64,000 bases of DNA from assembly GCA_023485295.1 (NCBI GenBank), contig JAMCZQ010000006.1, positions 62,001 to 126,000 of the forward strand. Reading direction: 5' to 3'. This document shows, one piece after another, positions 25,292-33,415 of this stretch (the stretch's first letter is position 1; every line of letters begins with the position of its first letter). The notes beneath the pieces are model-generated. The model did not search any database, was not told where the DNA came from, and saw only the letters and a program-made list of their open reading frames with translations. Made by a program: the position numbers and the translations under genes. This DNA is from Candidatus Marsarchaeota archaeon. Its GTDB lineage: Archaea > Micrarchaeota > Micrarchaeia > Micrarchaeales > Micrarchaeaceae.

Positions 25292-25960
25292 TTACTGCTT
25301 TAGCGATTCGTATATTTCTGCTGCGCCGCGCAGGAGTATATACGCGGTCAGCAGGCCTATCAAGACGTAACCTATCCATATTGGATATGAGACTACGTAT
25401 ACCAGTACCAGGTATGCAAACGTTACAAACTTTGTTATCTGTATCCCGGCCCTGCTCGCGTTTGACGCATATAGGGCCCTTGCAATCCTCGAATGCATTT
25501 TCGATGAGGTGCCTTTTGCACCGAGCAGTGCATCCGCAAAAGAGTGCCTTATTATTATTATAAACAAGACGAACAGGGGCACTATGTGAAGAAACGCGAA
25601 TGTGACCCATAGCGCGTATTCTGTTACGCGGTCTCCAGCTATGTCAATCCTGGGTCCGTAGGGGGCTATGCTTGATGCATGCTGCTTTATTTCGTGCACC
25701 CTTTCCCATTCCTTCTTGCTGCCAGTAGCTGCACGTATATACGTGATGAAGCCGACACGGCCTGAGCTAGCCTCCCTTACTGCAAAATAGCCGTCTATAG
25801 CATCTGAAAGAAGCGCTACTGCCAGCAGCAGTATTATCGCTATTGCGTTGAATTTTATTATGACAAGGTATGCAACCAGTATTATCATTGCAGTCCTTAT
25901 GTATGTAACCATATCCGCGCTCCTGATTTTCACTTCTGCACCTTTTCGTATTTTATGCAT
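25292..25960 (-). CDS. CDP-alcohol phosphatidyltransferase family protein
   Basis: 222 residues and about six helices. The CDP-alcohol phosphotransferase motif D-x2-D-G-x2-A-R-x8-G-x3-D-x3-D is split: SDAIDGYFAVRE at about residues 51-62 and GPRIDIAGDRVTEY at about 101-114, with nearly 40 residues between them instead of eight. The family makes archaetidylglycerol/serine/inositol phosphates. The insertion may make it a divergent or different subfamily. It is the first gene of its own unit. Confidence 0.7.
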   Translation of the reverse strand: MHKIRKGAEVKIRSADMVTYIRTAMIILVAYLVIIKFNAIAIILLLAVALLSDAIDGYFAVREASSGRVGFITYIRAATGSKKEWERVHEIKQHASSIAPYGPRIDIAGDRVTEYALWVTFAFLHIVPLFVLFIIIIRHSFADALLGAKGTSSKMHSRIARALYASNASRAGIQITKFVTFAYLVLVYVVSYPIWIGYVLIGLLTAYILLRGAAEIYESLKQ

Positions 25961-26092
25961 TAATCTTTCATTTGAAAAGTGTTATATAGGTTCATTTCAG
26001 CGTTGATGCATAATTTTTAATGTGGCTGTGCTGAGTGGGAGCCTTTCAAAACGCCTGTGATTATTGCTGCAAAAATCTTAGTGCTTGTATGG

Positions 26093-27307
26093 TCATCCGA
26101 TAATCTTTTCTATGGTGCCTATGCCTGCGAAGCCCTTGCCTGAGTAGATCAGGAACCTGCTAAGGCCCTTGAAGTCGGTGAATTCCTCCGCTGCGACCTT
26201 TTCAGAAAGCTTCAGGATGCACTCCATTGCGTTGAGTGCTCTTGCAGTTTTTGATTCTATGGGCTTGCCAGTTGCAGTATTTATGAATTTATCAGTTTGC
26301 AGGCTTGCCTTTACCGAAATCCCGTTTAGCCTGAGCTCCAGGCTCTTGCCGAAATTTTTCACAAAAAACACCTTAGCGCTTATTATGGAGGCTGATCTTG
26401 TGCGCTTTGTGGAGCTGAGTATGCATCCCCTAGGAAGGGCAATGCGCGGTTCTGCGTAGAGGACTATGCTTTCTCCGGCTTTGGCAAGGCTTGCATCGCG
26501 CCCCTTGACTACCAGCCTTTTTACAGTTACGCTTTTGCCTGCAGGGACAACATTCAGCTTTGCACCTGGGCCTACGCTGCCGCTTAGCATCTTTCCAGCA
26601 TAGGCTTCAATGCTGTCCTTGCCCATCGGCCCCTGTATCAGTATTCTTGCCGGAGCTTTCCTTGCGCCCTCATTGTTTTTGAAAAGCAGCTGCAATAGCG
26701 GCATGCCTTTATACCATGGCATGCTGCTAGACGGCTTAGTTATGTTTTCCATATTGTAAGCTGATATCGGGACGTAGTGCACATTTGCGTTCCTTATGCC
26801 TATGCTGGCGAAATAGTCTTCCAGCCCTGATCTTATATTTTCAAATGTGCGCTCAGAGTACTTTGCCATGTCCATTTTGTTTACTGCGACTATGAAGGAG
26901 CTTATGCCAAGCATGTTCGCAAGGAAGACATGCCTTTTTGTCTGCGATTTTATGCCCTCTTTTGGCGCTGCGGAAACCACAAGTATTGCAGTATCGGCAT
27001 AAGATGCCCCGCTTATCATATTCTTTATGAGCTCCTCGTGGCCTGGCACGTCTATAAGCTCGAAAGCTCTGCCCATGTATTCGAACTGCGCCCTTGTTGT
27101 ATCTATAGTCAGCCCGCCCTCGCGCTCTTCAGCGAATGAGTCAAGCATGTATGCTGGTTCAAACTTGCGCTTTAGCCTTGCGCTTGCGGTTTTTGCTTCT
27201 TCAACCCTTTCAGGGCTCGCAGAGCCAGTGGCTATGAGTATGGAGCCGATGAGCGTTGATTTGCCGTGGTCCTTGTGGCCAAGTATGGTTATGTGCCTCA
27301 TTGACAT
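26093..27307 (-). CDS. cysN: CysN-like sulfate adenylyltransferase GTPase subunit
   Basis: About 404 residues of an EF-1A-type GTPase: G1 GHKDHGKST, G3 DVPGHE, G4 NKMD, then two beta-barrel domains. The pairing with cysD 9 nt upstream indicates the GTPase that drives ATP sulfurylase, rather than elongation factor. LTIDT replaces the usual switch I GITID order only slightly. I use ATG 27307, after GAGGTGTATTG. A divergent EF-1A paralogue for another use cannot be fully excluded. Confidence 0.8.
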   Translation of the reverse strand: MSMRHITILGHKDHGKSTLIGSILIATGSASPERVEEAKTASARLKRKFEPAYMLDSFAEEREGGLTIDTTRAQFEYMGRAFELIDVPGHEELIKNMISGASYADTAILVVSAAPKEGIKSQTKRHVFLANMLGISSFIVAVNKMDMAKYSERTFENIRSGLEDYFASIGIRNANVHYVPISAYNMENITKPSSSMPWYKGMPLLQLLFKNNEGARKAPARILIQGPMGKDSIEAYAGKMLSGSVGPGAKLNVVPAGKSVTVKRLVVKGRDASLAKAGESIVLYAEPRIALPRGCILSSTKRTRSASIISAKVFFVKNFGKSLELRLNGISVKASLQTDKFINTATGKPIESKTARALNAMECILKLSEKVAAEEFTDFKGLSRFLIYSGKGFAGIGTIEKIIG

Positions 27308-27316
27308 CAATACACC

Positions 27317-28105
27317 TCACATGTAGCCGAGGGCGCGGAGCTTCTCCATTATATAGGCTGTCTCTTTGTCCTGCTGCCTGCCGCTGCGCTCCTCGACTTT
27401 TGTGTTGCGCAGCTCGCTTATTATTTTGTCTATAGTATCAGCATTTGAGTCTACGGGCACTGTGCAGTGCGTGCAGCCGAGGCTCCTGTACCTTTTGCCA
27501 TTTTTTGCAAAATACAGCGGGTTGACAGGTATCGCTTCCTTTTTTATATAATTCCAGACGTCTATTTCGTTCCAGTCAAGCAATGGGTGTATCCTGACAT
27601 GGCCCTCCTTGCCTGCCTTTGATGAATAATTGTCCCAGAGTTCCGCAGGCTGGTTCTTATAGTCCCATTTGAAATCCTTGTTTCTGGGTGACATGTAGCG
27701 CTCTTTGGCCCTGATGCCGTGCTCGTCCCTGCGTATAGACACTATTAGCGCATCGAAGCCGTATTCCTTCATCACTTCCTTTAAAGCGGTGGTTTTGTTT
27801 GCGCCGCAGCAGGCATATCCAGATATCTCTGGCTTTATCTTGCTCTCCTTGACTATTAGATCCAGATTCCATTCCTTTGCAAGCCTGTCCCTAAACTCGT
27901 ATGTCTCTGGGAAATCTATCCCGTTGTCTATGTGTATTACTGGAAACGGTATCTTTCCTAGAAAGGCCTTCCTTGCTATGGCGAGCATTGTTGTGCTGTC
28001 TTTTCCCATGCTCCATAAGGCAGCGACATTGCCGAATTTCTGCTGCGCTTCCCTCAATATAAAAATGCTTTTTTCTTCCAAGTCTTCAACATTTTGCTCT
28101 ATCAT
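27317..28105 (-). CDS. cysD: Sulfate adenylyltransferase subunit 2 (CysD, PAPS-reductase fold)
   Basis: 262 residues of the PP-loop ATP pyrophosphatase family. The PP-loop is LWSMGKDSTTML, then VIHIDNGIDFPETYEFRD and IVSIRRDEHGIRAKERY, WDYKNQPAELWD and HPLLDWNEIDVW, all hallmarks of CysD, which forms APS from ATP and sulfate. The last residues EKLRALGYM are encoded by a 26-bp sequence repeated in the next gene upstream. Neither cysC nor cysH is in the window. Confidence 0.88.
   Translation of the reverse strand: MIEQNVEDLEEKSIFILREAQQKFGNVAALWSMGKDSTTMLAIARKAFLGKIPFPVIHIDNGIDFPETYEFRDRLAKEWNLDLIVKESKIKPEISGYACCGANKTTALKEVMKEYGFDALIVSIRRDEHGIRAKERYMSPRNKDFKWDYKNQPAELWDNYSSKAGKEGHVRIHPLLDWNEIDVWNYIKKEAIPVNPLYFAKNGKRYRSLGCTHCTVPVDSNADTIDKIISELRNTKVEERSGRQQDKETAYIMEKLRALGYM
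27321..27346. repeat. 26-bp direct repeat, copy 1 (3' end of cysD)
   Basis: Identical base for base to 28177-28202. It encodes the terminal EKLRALGY of CysD on the minus strand. The two copies are 856 bp apart and in the same orientation. Confidence 0.85.
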
Positions 28106-28169
28106 TTTAAGACCCCGCTTATTTACTATTTACTGCCAGTTATTTATTATGCTTGCCCCTGCCGCGCTT

Positions 28170-28400
28170 TCAGCTTATGTAGCCGAGGGCGCGGAGCTTC
28201 TCTGTTATAGATGCGTCTTCGCTGCTCTTCTTTTTCCTGCCGTTCATTTCTGCAACCGTTTCTCTCAGTATGTATGTTGCATAGTCAGATACCGATGAAA
28301 AACCTGTGGTTTCTATGCTTTTCTTTATGCTTTCGAATAACGGTGTTGGTATGGTTATAGTTGTGTACTTGCGCCTTGGGGCGACTTTTTGCTTTGCCAT
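28170..28400 (-). CDS. Ribbon-helix-helix regulator
   Basis: 76 residues. A basic N-terminus leads into YTTITIPTPLFESIKKSIETTGFSSVSDYATYILRETVAEM, a MetJ/Arc/CopG-type ribbon-helix-helix. Then comes a linker and the tail ITEKLRALGYIS, nearly the same as the end of CysD. It is upstream of cysDN in the same direction with a 64-nt gap. An 18-bp palindrome lies 40 nt before its start and next to the promoter of the divergent Nramp-type gene, so it probably regulates itself and that gene. Confidence 0.82.
   Translation of the reverse strand: MAKQKVAPRRKYTTITIPTPLFESIKKSIETTGFSSVSDYATYILRETVAEMNGRKKKSSEDASITEKLRALGYIS
28177..28202. repeat. 26-bp direct repeat, copy 2 (3' end of the RHH gene)
   Basis: Identical to 27321-27346 and read in the same frame, encoding EKLRALGY near the C-terminus of the ribbon-helix-helix protein. 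Codon-level identity implies a recent copy or gene conversion, not just protein convergence. Confidence 0.85.
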
Positions 28401-28440
28401 TGCATCACTTGCCTTTGCATTTTGCTGCTTGTTTTATATT

Positions 28441-28458
28441 TTAATGTTATAACATTAA
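28441..28458. promoter_or_regulatory. 18-bp palindrome, probable RHH operator
   Basis: TTAATGTTATAACATTAA is perfectly self-complementary. It sits between two divergent TATA-like boxes: AATATAAAAC on the minus strand for the RHH gene and AATATATAAATAGG on the plus strand for the Nramp-type gene. RHH dimers bind such inverted repeats, so it is likely the operator for both. Binding itself is inferred. Confidence 0.6.
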
Positions 28459-28534
28459 TATATAAATAGGTTCCCATTCATCGCAGCTTAGAGAATTTAT
28501 AAGAATTTGCACATTGTTGTAATTAAGGATTTGC

Positions 28535-29920
28535 TTGGCGGAAATCAACAGCGGCGCGAACCAAAGCAGCAGCTTCGACATAAACCAGAAGCTTGATGAG
28601 CTTCCTGTTGAGTTTAAGCTTAGGGCCATAGACAGGCTGCGAGTCGCAAGGCTGAGGCACAGGCACAATACTGTTTCGCGCATCATGCTGATGCTTGCCC
28701 TGCTGGGCCCTGGGATACTGGTAATGGTTGCGGACAACGATGCCGGAGGGGTAATAACGTATGCCCAGACGGGCTCGATATTCGGAATAGGCTTTTTCAT
28801 ACCTTTGCTGGTTCTTTTAATACCTACTACCTACTTAGTGCAGGAAATGACAATACGGTTGGCTGCCGTTACAAGAAGAGGGCATGCTGAAATGATTTGG
28901 CGCAGGTATGGCAGCTTCTGGGGGGCTTTTTCGCTTGCGGACCTCTTGATAGCAAATGCATTGACGCTCGTAACCGAATTCATAGGCATAACATTTGGCA
29001 TGAGCGTATTTGGAGTAAACCCAGTGGCCGCTACGCTAATCGGAGTTGCCTTCATATCTGTAATAACCATGGGGCTTAGGTACCACAAATGGGAAAGGGC
29101 AAGCCTTGTTATAGCGTTTTTCAACTTGATATTCATACCATTGGTTATCTTCGCCCATCCCGACTGGTCACTGGTAGCAAGCTCTTTCCTAAACTGGCAC
29201 ATCAACGGCGGCATAAGCTCCTTTTTCATATACGTGCTGCTGGCGAATATAGGCACTACAATAGCGCCATGGATGCTGTTTTTCCAGCAGAGTTCAGAAG
29301 TAGATAAAGGCACAGTGCCAGAGGACATAAAGGCGGCAAAGCGCGATACCTTCATAGGTGCTTGCATAATGGGCATTGTTGCAATAGCAATAATCATATT
29401 CACTGGTAGCTTGGTATTCGCGCCTTCGAACGTACACAGCACTTCGAGCTATGATATAGCTTATATATTGAGCACAGTTTCAAAAAAAATAGGCATGCTG
29501 CCAACTAAGCTTTTTGCCCTGGGGCTTATAGATGCAGGGCTCATTGCCGCAATAGCCCTTACGGCAAGCACATCATGGGCTGTGGGCGAAGCCTTCAGGT
29601 GGCCTAAGAGCATGAATCTTCCGTTCTTGAAAGGGAGGAAATTTTATGCGCCTGGCATTGTTAGCATGCTTGTCGCAGCTGCGATCGTGCTTATACCAAA
29701 CGTGCCTTTGGGCCTGCTCAACATAACAGTCCAGGTAATTGCCTCGATATTCATGCCTGCGGCTTTGCTCTTCCTGCTGCTCTTGGTGAATGACAAAGAG
29801 GTCATGGGAAAGCGTGTAAACAGCAAGATTGAAAATGCAGCGATAGTAACAATAATGATAGTGCTGGTCAGCATGAGCGCTTTGTACGGAGTTTCGGTTG
29901 TGCTTCCAGGATTGCTTTAG
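28535..29920 (+). CDS. Nramp-family divalent metal transporter (non-canonical motif)
   Basis: 461 residues, about 11 helices after a 45-residue cytoplasmic N-terminus. TM1 reads GPGILVMVADNDAGGVITYAQTGS where metal-specific Nramp has DPGN, and TM6 reads GTTIAPWMLFFQQ where Nramp has the MPH metal-binding Met. These changes resemble Nramp-related Mg2+ transporters (NRMT), so Mg2+ or a broad cation is possible. It starts at TTG 28535 after AAGGAT. The RHH gene diverges from it. Confidence 0.85.
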   Translation: MAEINSGANQSSSFDINQKLDELPVEFKLRAIDRLRVARLRHRHNTVSRIMLMLALLGPGILVMVADNDAGGVITYAQTGSIFGIGFFIPLLVLLIPTTYLVQEMTIRLAAVTRRGHAEMIWRRYGSFWGAFSLADLLIANALTLVTEFIGITFGMSVFGVNPVAATLIGVAFISVITMGLRYHKWERASLVIAFFNLIFIPLVIFAHPDWSLVASSFLNWHINGGISSFFIYVLLANIGTTIAPWMLFFQQSSEVDKGTVPEDIKAAKRDTFIGACIMGIVAIAIIIFTGSLVFAPSNVHSTSSYDIAYILSTVSKKIGMLPTKLFALGLIDAGLIAAIALTASTSWAVGEAFRWPKSMNLPFLKGRKFYAPGIVSMLVAAAIVLIPNVPLGLLNITVQVIASIFMPAALLFLLLLVNDKEVMGKRVNSKIENAAIVTIMIVLVSMSALYGVSVVLPGLL

Positions 29921-29928
29921 GCGATGCT

Positions 29929-30138
29929 ATGACACTTAATCCAAAGGATTATGATTTTATAAAGGACGAAAAGGACTGGGACAATTTTCTAAAAAGGGAA
30001 AAGATAAAGGATTATTCAAAGATCCCTGTAAGCAGGGCAAAGATGTCGGGGTGGGTGAAGATTGCATTCATTTTCATAAGGATATACATTATCGCAATGC
30101 TAATTGTAATAGTTTTGGGGTTCCTTCACATAATATAG
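29929..30138 (+). CDS. Hypothetical single-span membrane protein
   Basis: 69 residues: a charged N-terminal region (KDYDFIKDEKDWDNFLKREKIKDYSKIP) and one C-terminal helix (IYIIAMLIVIVLGFLHII). It begins 8 nt after the Nramp-type stop and is probably cotranscribed as a small accessory subunit. Its 3' end overlaps the convergent HerA-like gene by 39 nt. Confidence 0.6.
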   Translation: MTLNPKDYDFIKDEKDWDNFLKREKIKDYSKIPVSRAKMSGWVKIAFIFIRIYIIAMLIVIVLGFLHII

Positions 30139-31818
30139 CTGCGAGCTAAACACAATGATGTTACCTTTTTGAAAGTTGTCAGCGTAGAATTTTGCGCAGC
30201 TGCTTTCAGCAAACACAACAACCAGGTCAAAATCTTCTGAACGCCTTTTTAGCATTGAGGCGGTATCCGCATAGCTCTTTTTCCCTGTTTCGTACTCTAT
30301 TGCGGTTTTAAGCCCATAGATGTATGCAACAATGTCCGGCCCTGTGCTGTTGTCCAGTATGTAGCACATGACTCCGTTTGACGAAAGCCATTCGTAGATG
30401 AGCTTGACGTTGACTTCGTGGCTTATGCTAACGCTTTTGGAATGCTTCATCAACCACATGTCATTGCCGTCTTCCAAGATGTCTACGCTCGGGTCACTGC
30501 GCATAGGATTTACATCTTTCGCTGTAAAGCCTGGCAATTCCGATAGCCTGACTGGCTTTATTGGGGCTTGGTACTGCTGCTTCTCAGCGCTGAATGTAGC
30601 ATTAAGGTGCTGTGACAGCTCCCTGTAGCTTTTTGATTTTACTAAGACAGGGGCTTTTAGCCCATCAAGCCTGGCCATGCATTCGTTAGTCCCTATTTGG
30701 CCTAGCTTCTCCATTACTGCGCTTGCTGCATCGTTCTGCCCGCGAAGCAGCACAGAAGATGCATACCTTAGTTCTCCGGGCTCTTCGGACCTGAACGTGA
30801 TAAATGTGGCCGAATTTTCTATCACGTCTTTCGGAAGGCTTGAGGCGCTATGCGTTGCTATTATTAGACCAAGCCCATACTTTCTGCCTTCACGTATAAT
30901 GCGCTTTATTATGCTGGAATTGCTTGCATAATCCCCTATTATAAATTCTACCTCGTCCATTACGACATAGCTCTTAAGCTTGTGCGAGATTCCATTAAGC
31001 CTCATAGCATAGTATAGCCTTGAAAGGGCTTCGTATGTAAATATGTACCTTGACTCCTGGCTTTTGAGCTCCGATACCTTGAAGCTGCGTATGCCGCTGC
31101 CTATTGAATAGCTGGAGTTTTTATAATTCTGTGAGAAGAGCCTGCTGTCTAACGATTCTATGCGGTTCAGGATATGGTATAGCCTGTGCTTTTCAGACTG
31201 GCTTTTCGAATTTTTTATAAAAATATTAATTTCTCTGGCAAGGTCATTTGGGCCTGGCAGCCTTTCTACAGATGTCTGCTGCAGCGACATTGCCCCTGCT
31301 TTCCTGTACATGTAGCCCATGCATCTTGCAAGTTCATTTGCCTGTATGTAGCCTAAGGAGTATACGCTTTGCAGCAAAGAGACCAGCTCGCTTATTCTTT
31401 CTTTTATGCTAAGGCCGTCAGGTGCAAATATGTTTATGGCTGATGTCTGGTCGGCGTTTGGCTTTATTGAATTGACTACGTCTGAATGCTCGCTGTTCGA
31501 ATCGAAAAGCAGTATGCCAACTCCCATGCGCTTTATGTCGATTATCATTGACTTTATTAATGTGCTCTTGCCTAGACCGCTTGAGCCTGCTATTGTTATA
31601 TGCGGGTTATGCAGCCAGTCTGGGTATACCCTGACCTCGCCTTTCGCTTGCTTCCACACATAAGAGATGCTTGGAGTCATTTGCGATAGTCCGTGCGTCA
31701 TGGCGAATTTGTTTACCTTTTTTAAGGAGCATACTGCATCGCCTATTGATATGTAGCTTTGCCGCGTGTCATGGCCATTCTTATTCTTATCAGATTTGAA
31801 AATATAATCTAGGATCAT
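30100..31818 (-). CDS. HerA/VirB4-like ATPase with C-terminal nuclease-like domain
   Basis: 572 residues. Walker A is AGSSGLGKST (near residue 76), Walker B YVVMDEVEF (near 284), and an arginine-containing sensor region IREGRKYGLGLIIATHSASSLP follows: a DUF87/HerA-type DNA-pumping ATPase. The C-terminal 150 residues contain KLIYEWLSSNG, GPDIVAYI and AIEYETGKKSY, i.e. D-x(n)-E-x-E-x-GK, a PD-(D/E)XK-nuclease-like core. ATG 31818 follows GTGGTAAAA. It may process DNA of an integrated element or act in repair; no NurA partner is adjacent. Confidence 0.78.
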   Translation of the reverse strand: MILDYIFKSDKNKNGHDTRQSYISIGDAVCSLKKVNKFAMTHGLSQMTPSISYVWKQAKGEVRVYPDWLHNPHITIAGSSGLGKSTLIKSMIIDIKRMGVGILLFDSNSEHSDVVNSIKPNADQTSAINIFAPDGLSIKERISELVSLLQSVYSLGYIQANELARCMGYMYRKAGAMSLQQTSVERLPGPNDLAREINIFIKNSKSQSEKHRLYHILNRIESLDSRLFSQNYKNSSYSIGSGIRSFKVSELKSQESRYIFTYEALSRLYYAMRLNGISHKLKSYVVMDEVEFIIGDYASNSSIIKRIIREGRKYGLGLIIATHSASSLPKDVIENSATFITFRSEEPGELRYASSVLLRGQNDAASAVMEKLGQIGTNECMARLDGLKAPVLVKSKSYRELSQHLNATFSAEKQQYQAPIKPVRLSELPGFTAKDVNPMRSDPSVDILEDGNDMWLMKHSKSVSISHEVNVKLIYEWLSSNGVMCYILDNSTGPDIVAYIYGLKTAIEYETGKKSYADTASMLKRRSEDFDLVVVFAESSCAKFYADNFQKGNIIVFSSQLYYVKEPQNYYN

Positions 31819-31898
31819 TTTTACCACGCTTTTAAAATATAAGAAAGAGAGCAGTTGGCTTATAGTTATAAATCTTAGCGAATAAAATATCAGAATGT

Positions 31899-32030
31899 GC
31901 CAGGGTGGCAGAATCTGGTAACGCGCCGGTCTTGAGTTTTCAAAACGTCAAGAGCTGATATAGTGATGTTTGGCGCGACAGGCAAACCGGTGCCCTCACG
32001 GGCTTTAGGGTTCAAATCCCTACCCTGGCG
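31899..32030 (+). tRNA. tRNA-Ser (anticodon UGA) with intron of about 48 nt
   Basis: GCCAGGG pairs with CCCTGGC; the D-loop, the long variable arm (GCCC-TCAC-GGGC), T arm TAGGG-TTCAAAT-CCCTA and discriminator G73 are those of tRNA-Ser. The anticodon stem CCGGT/ACCGG is interrupted after CTTGA (anticodon TGA) by about 48 nt in the loop, at 36/37 or 37/38; I could not fix the bulge-helix-bulge exactly. A TATA box TTATAAATC lies about 30 nt upstream. Confidence 0.85.
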
Positions 32031-32080
32031 CATAATTCTTTATACTGCCTTAAAAGTGCACCTGCCTTATACGTAAAAGC

Positions 32081-33103
32081 TTACGCTTCGTCTACAAGCT
32101 GGTCTATAGTGCGGCGTGCCTTAAAGTCGTCTTCTTGCGCATTGTCCTTGCTGTAAACAAGGCAGATGCCAATATCGCTATATGCTCTCATCAATATCTT
32201 CGGTTTTAGATAAAGACCTTTCTCTTTTATTGAATCTATTATGCGCACTGCAAATGCTGATATCTCTGAGAAATCATTTTTATCGAATTTTACCTCCTTG
32301 AAATAGCTTGTCTTGCTACCGAAGCGTATGGTAAAATACGTGCTGTTGCGCCAATCATGCCCTATTTTTACTTCTGGCAATGATGGTACTGCATCATAAC
32401 TGATATGCGAAATGAGCATTTCTCTAAGAACGCGCTCTATGGCCTCGTCGTTTATGGAAAGGCTTTTCAGGTACCTGCTTGACATTACGCTGATTGCGGA
32501 CTTTCCGGATTCATGCTCTCCGCGCAACAGATCTGCAATAGAGGCATCTGCTGCTAGCTTTCCCATGGGCTTTAATGATAACGCAAGGTAGTCTATCGCC
32601 TTTTCGGCCCTATAGTATATCTCGTCGAAATATTTCACCAGAGCGTTTGAATCTGCACTAAGCTCGATGAGCTTTTCCTTGAAATCGCCGTTTAGCAGTT
32701 TTTTGTAATCAGTTTTTACTGATTTTGACAACATATAGCTTAATGCATTGCTGACGTCGCGGAAATCTGCATTTAAATCATTAAGAAGCATGGAAAAATT
32801 GGCTTTTACAGGGCCGTTGCCCTCATTCGCATCGGAGAACCAGTCTTTTATCTTTTGTATCTCCTTGTCTGAGCTTTCAGCTAACAAATTTGCATTCACT
32901 GCTGCTGTGTGCGCTTTGTTGTAAGCGTTCCTTAAACGTTTTGATTCCCGAAGCGCCGAAGTTAAAAGTATGGAGCTGTCTCTTTCCAAAAATAGGTATT
33001 GCTGCATGTCAAAAAGCTTTTCGATGCGCTCGTTGAGCTCTGTCATTTCAGCAGTAGATGTACTGCTGATACTCTGTAGGCTTTGTGCATTACGGCTTTT
33101 CAT
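32081..33103 (-). CDS. Hypothetical protein with coiled-coil N-terminus
   Basis: About 340 residues. The first 130 are helical with heptads (MTELNERIEKLFDMQQYLFLERDSSILLTSALRESKRLR..). The C-terminal part is alpha/beta (GHDWRNSTYFTIRFGSKTSYFKEVKFDKNDFSEI). No family recognised. ATG 33103 is preceded by AAATATAAGC at leaderless distance. It lies next to the HerA-like gene across the tRNA-Ser and may belong to the same accessory block. Confidence 0.65.
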   Translation of the reverse strand: MKSRNAQSLQSISSTSTAEMTELNERIEKLFDMQQYLFLERDSSILLTSALRESKRLRNAYNKAHTAAVNANLLAESSDKEIQKIKDWFSDANEGNGPVKANFSMLLNDLNADFRDVSNALSYMLSKSVKTDYKKLLNGDFKEKLIELSADSNALVKYFDEIYYRAEKAIDYLALSLKPMGKLAADASIADLLRGEHESGKSAISVMSSRYLKSLSINDEAIERVLREMLISHISYDAVPSLPEVKIGHDWRNSTYFTIRFGSKTSYFKEVKFDKNDFSEISAFAVRIIDSIKEKGLYLKPKILMRAYSDIGICLVYSKDNAQEDDFKARRTIDQLVDEA

Positions 33104-33193
33104 ATAAAAGAGCATAGAATAGCTTATATTTAGATTTTTCGTAATTTTAAGAATATTAGCAGCGGTTTAGACCGTTAATGGATGGGGATTTGC

Positions 33194-33415
33194 ATGGAAA
33201 AAGGAATAGTTTTTGCCGGACTCGGATGGGTCGCCTCGGGAATCACTGCTGTTGCAGTTTTCTTTATAATTAATGGGCAGGGCAGGCCTGATTATGGCAT
33301 GCTTATAATAGGAACCTTACTTTTTGCCGTAGGTATTGGGATAATAGGGGAACGCAAAAAAATAGGAAGCATAAGGCAAAGGCTGATTGCCAAGAAACAG
33401 TCATTTACGGATTAG
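33194..33415 (+). CDS. Hypothetical two-helix membrane protein
   Basis: 73 residues with two membrane helices (about residues 5-25 and 35-52) and a basic C-terminal tail (ERKKIGSIRQRLIAKKQ). The start ATG 33194 has ATGGGGAT 5 nt upstream. It overlaps the following convergent gene by 15 nt. No family recognised. Confidence 0.55.
   Translation: MEKGIVFAGLGWVASGITAVAVFFIINGQGRPDYGMLIIGTLLFAVGIGIIGERKKIGSIRQRLIAKKQSFTD

Noticed and set aside
26093..27307. Elongation factor 1A
   Set aside because: Sequence is a divergent GTPase without EF-1A tRNA-binding signatures and it is paired with cysD, so CysN is the better call.
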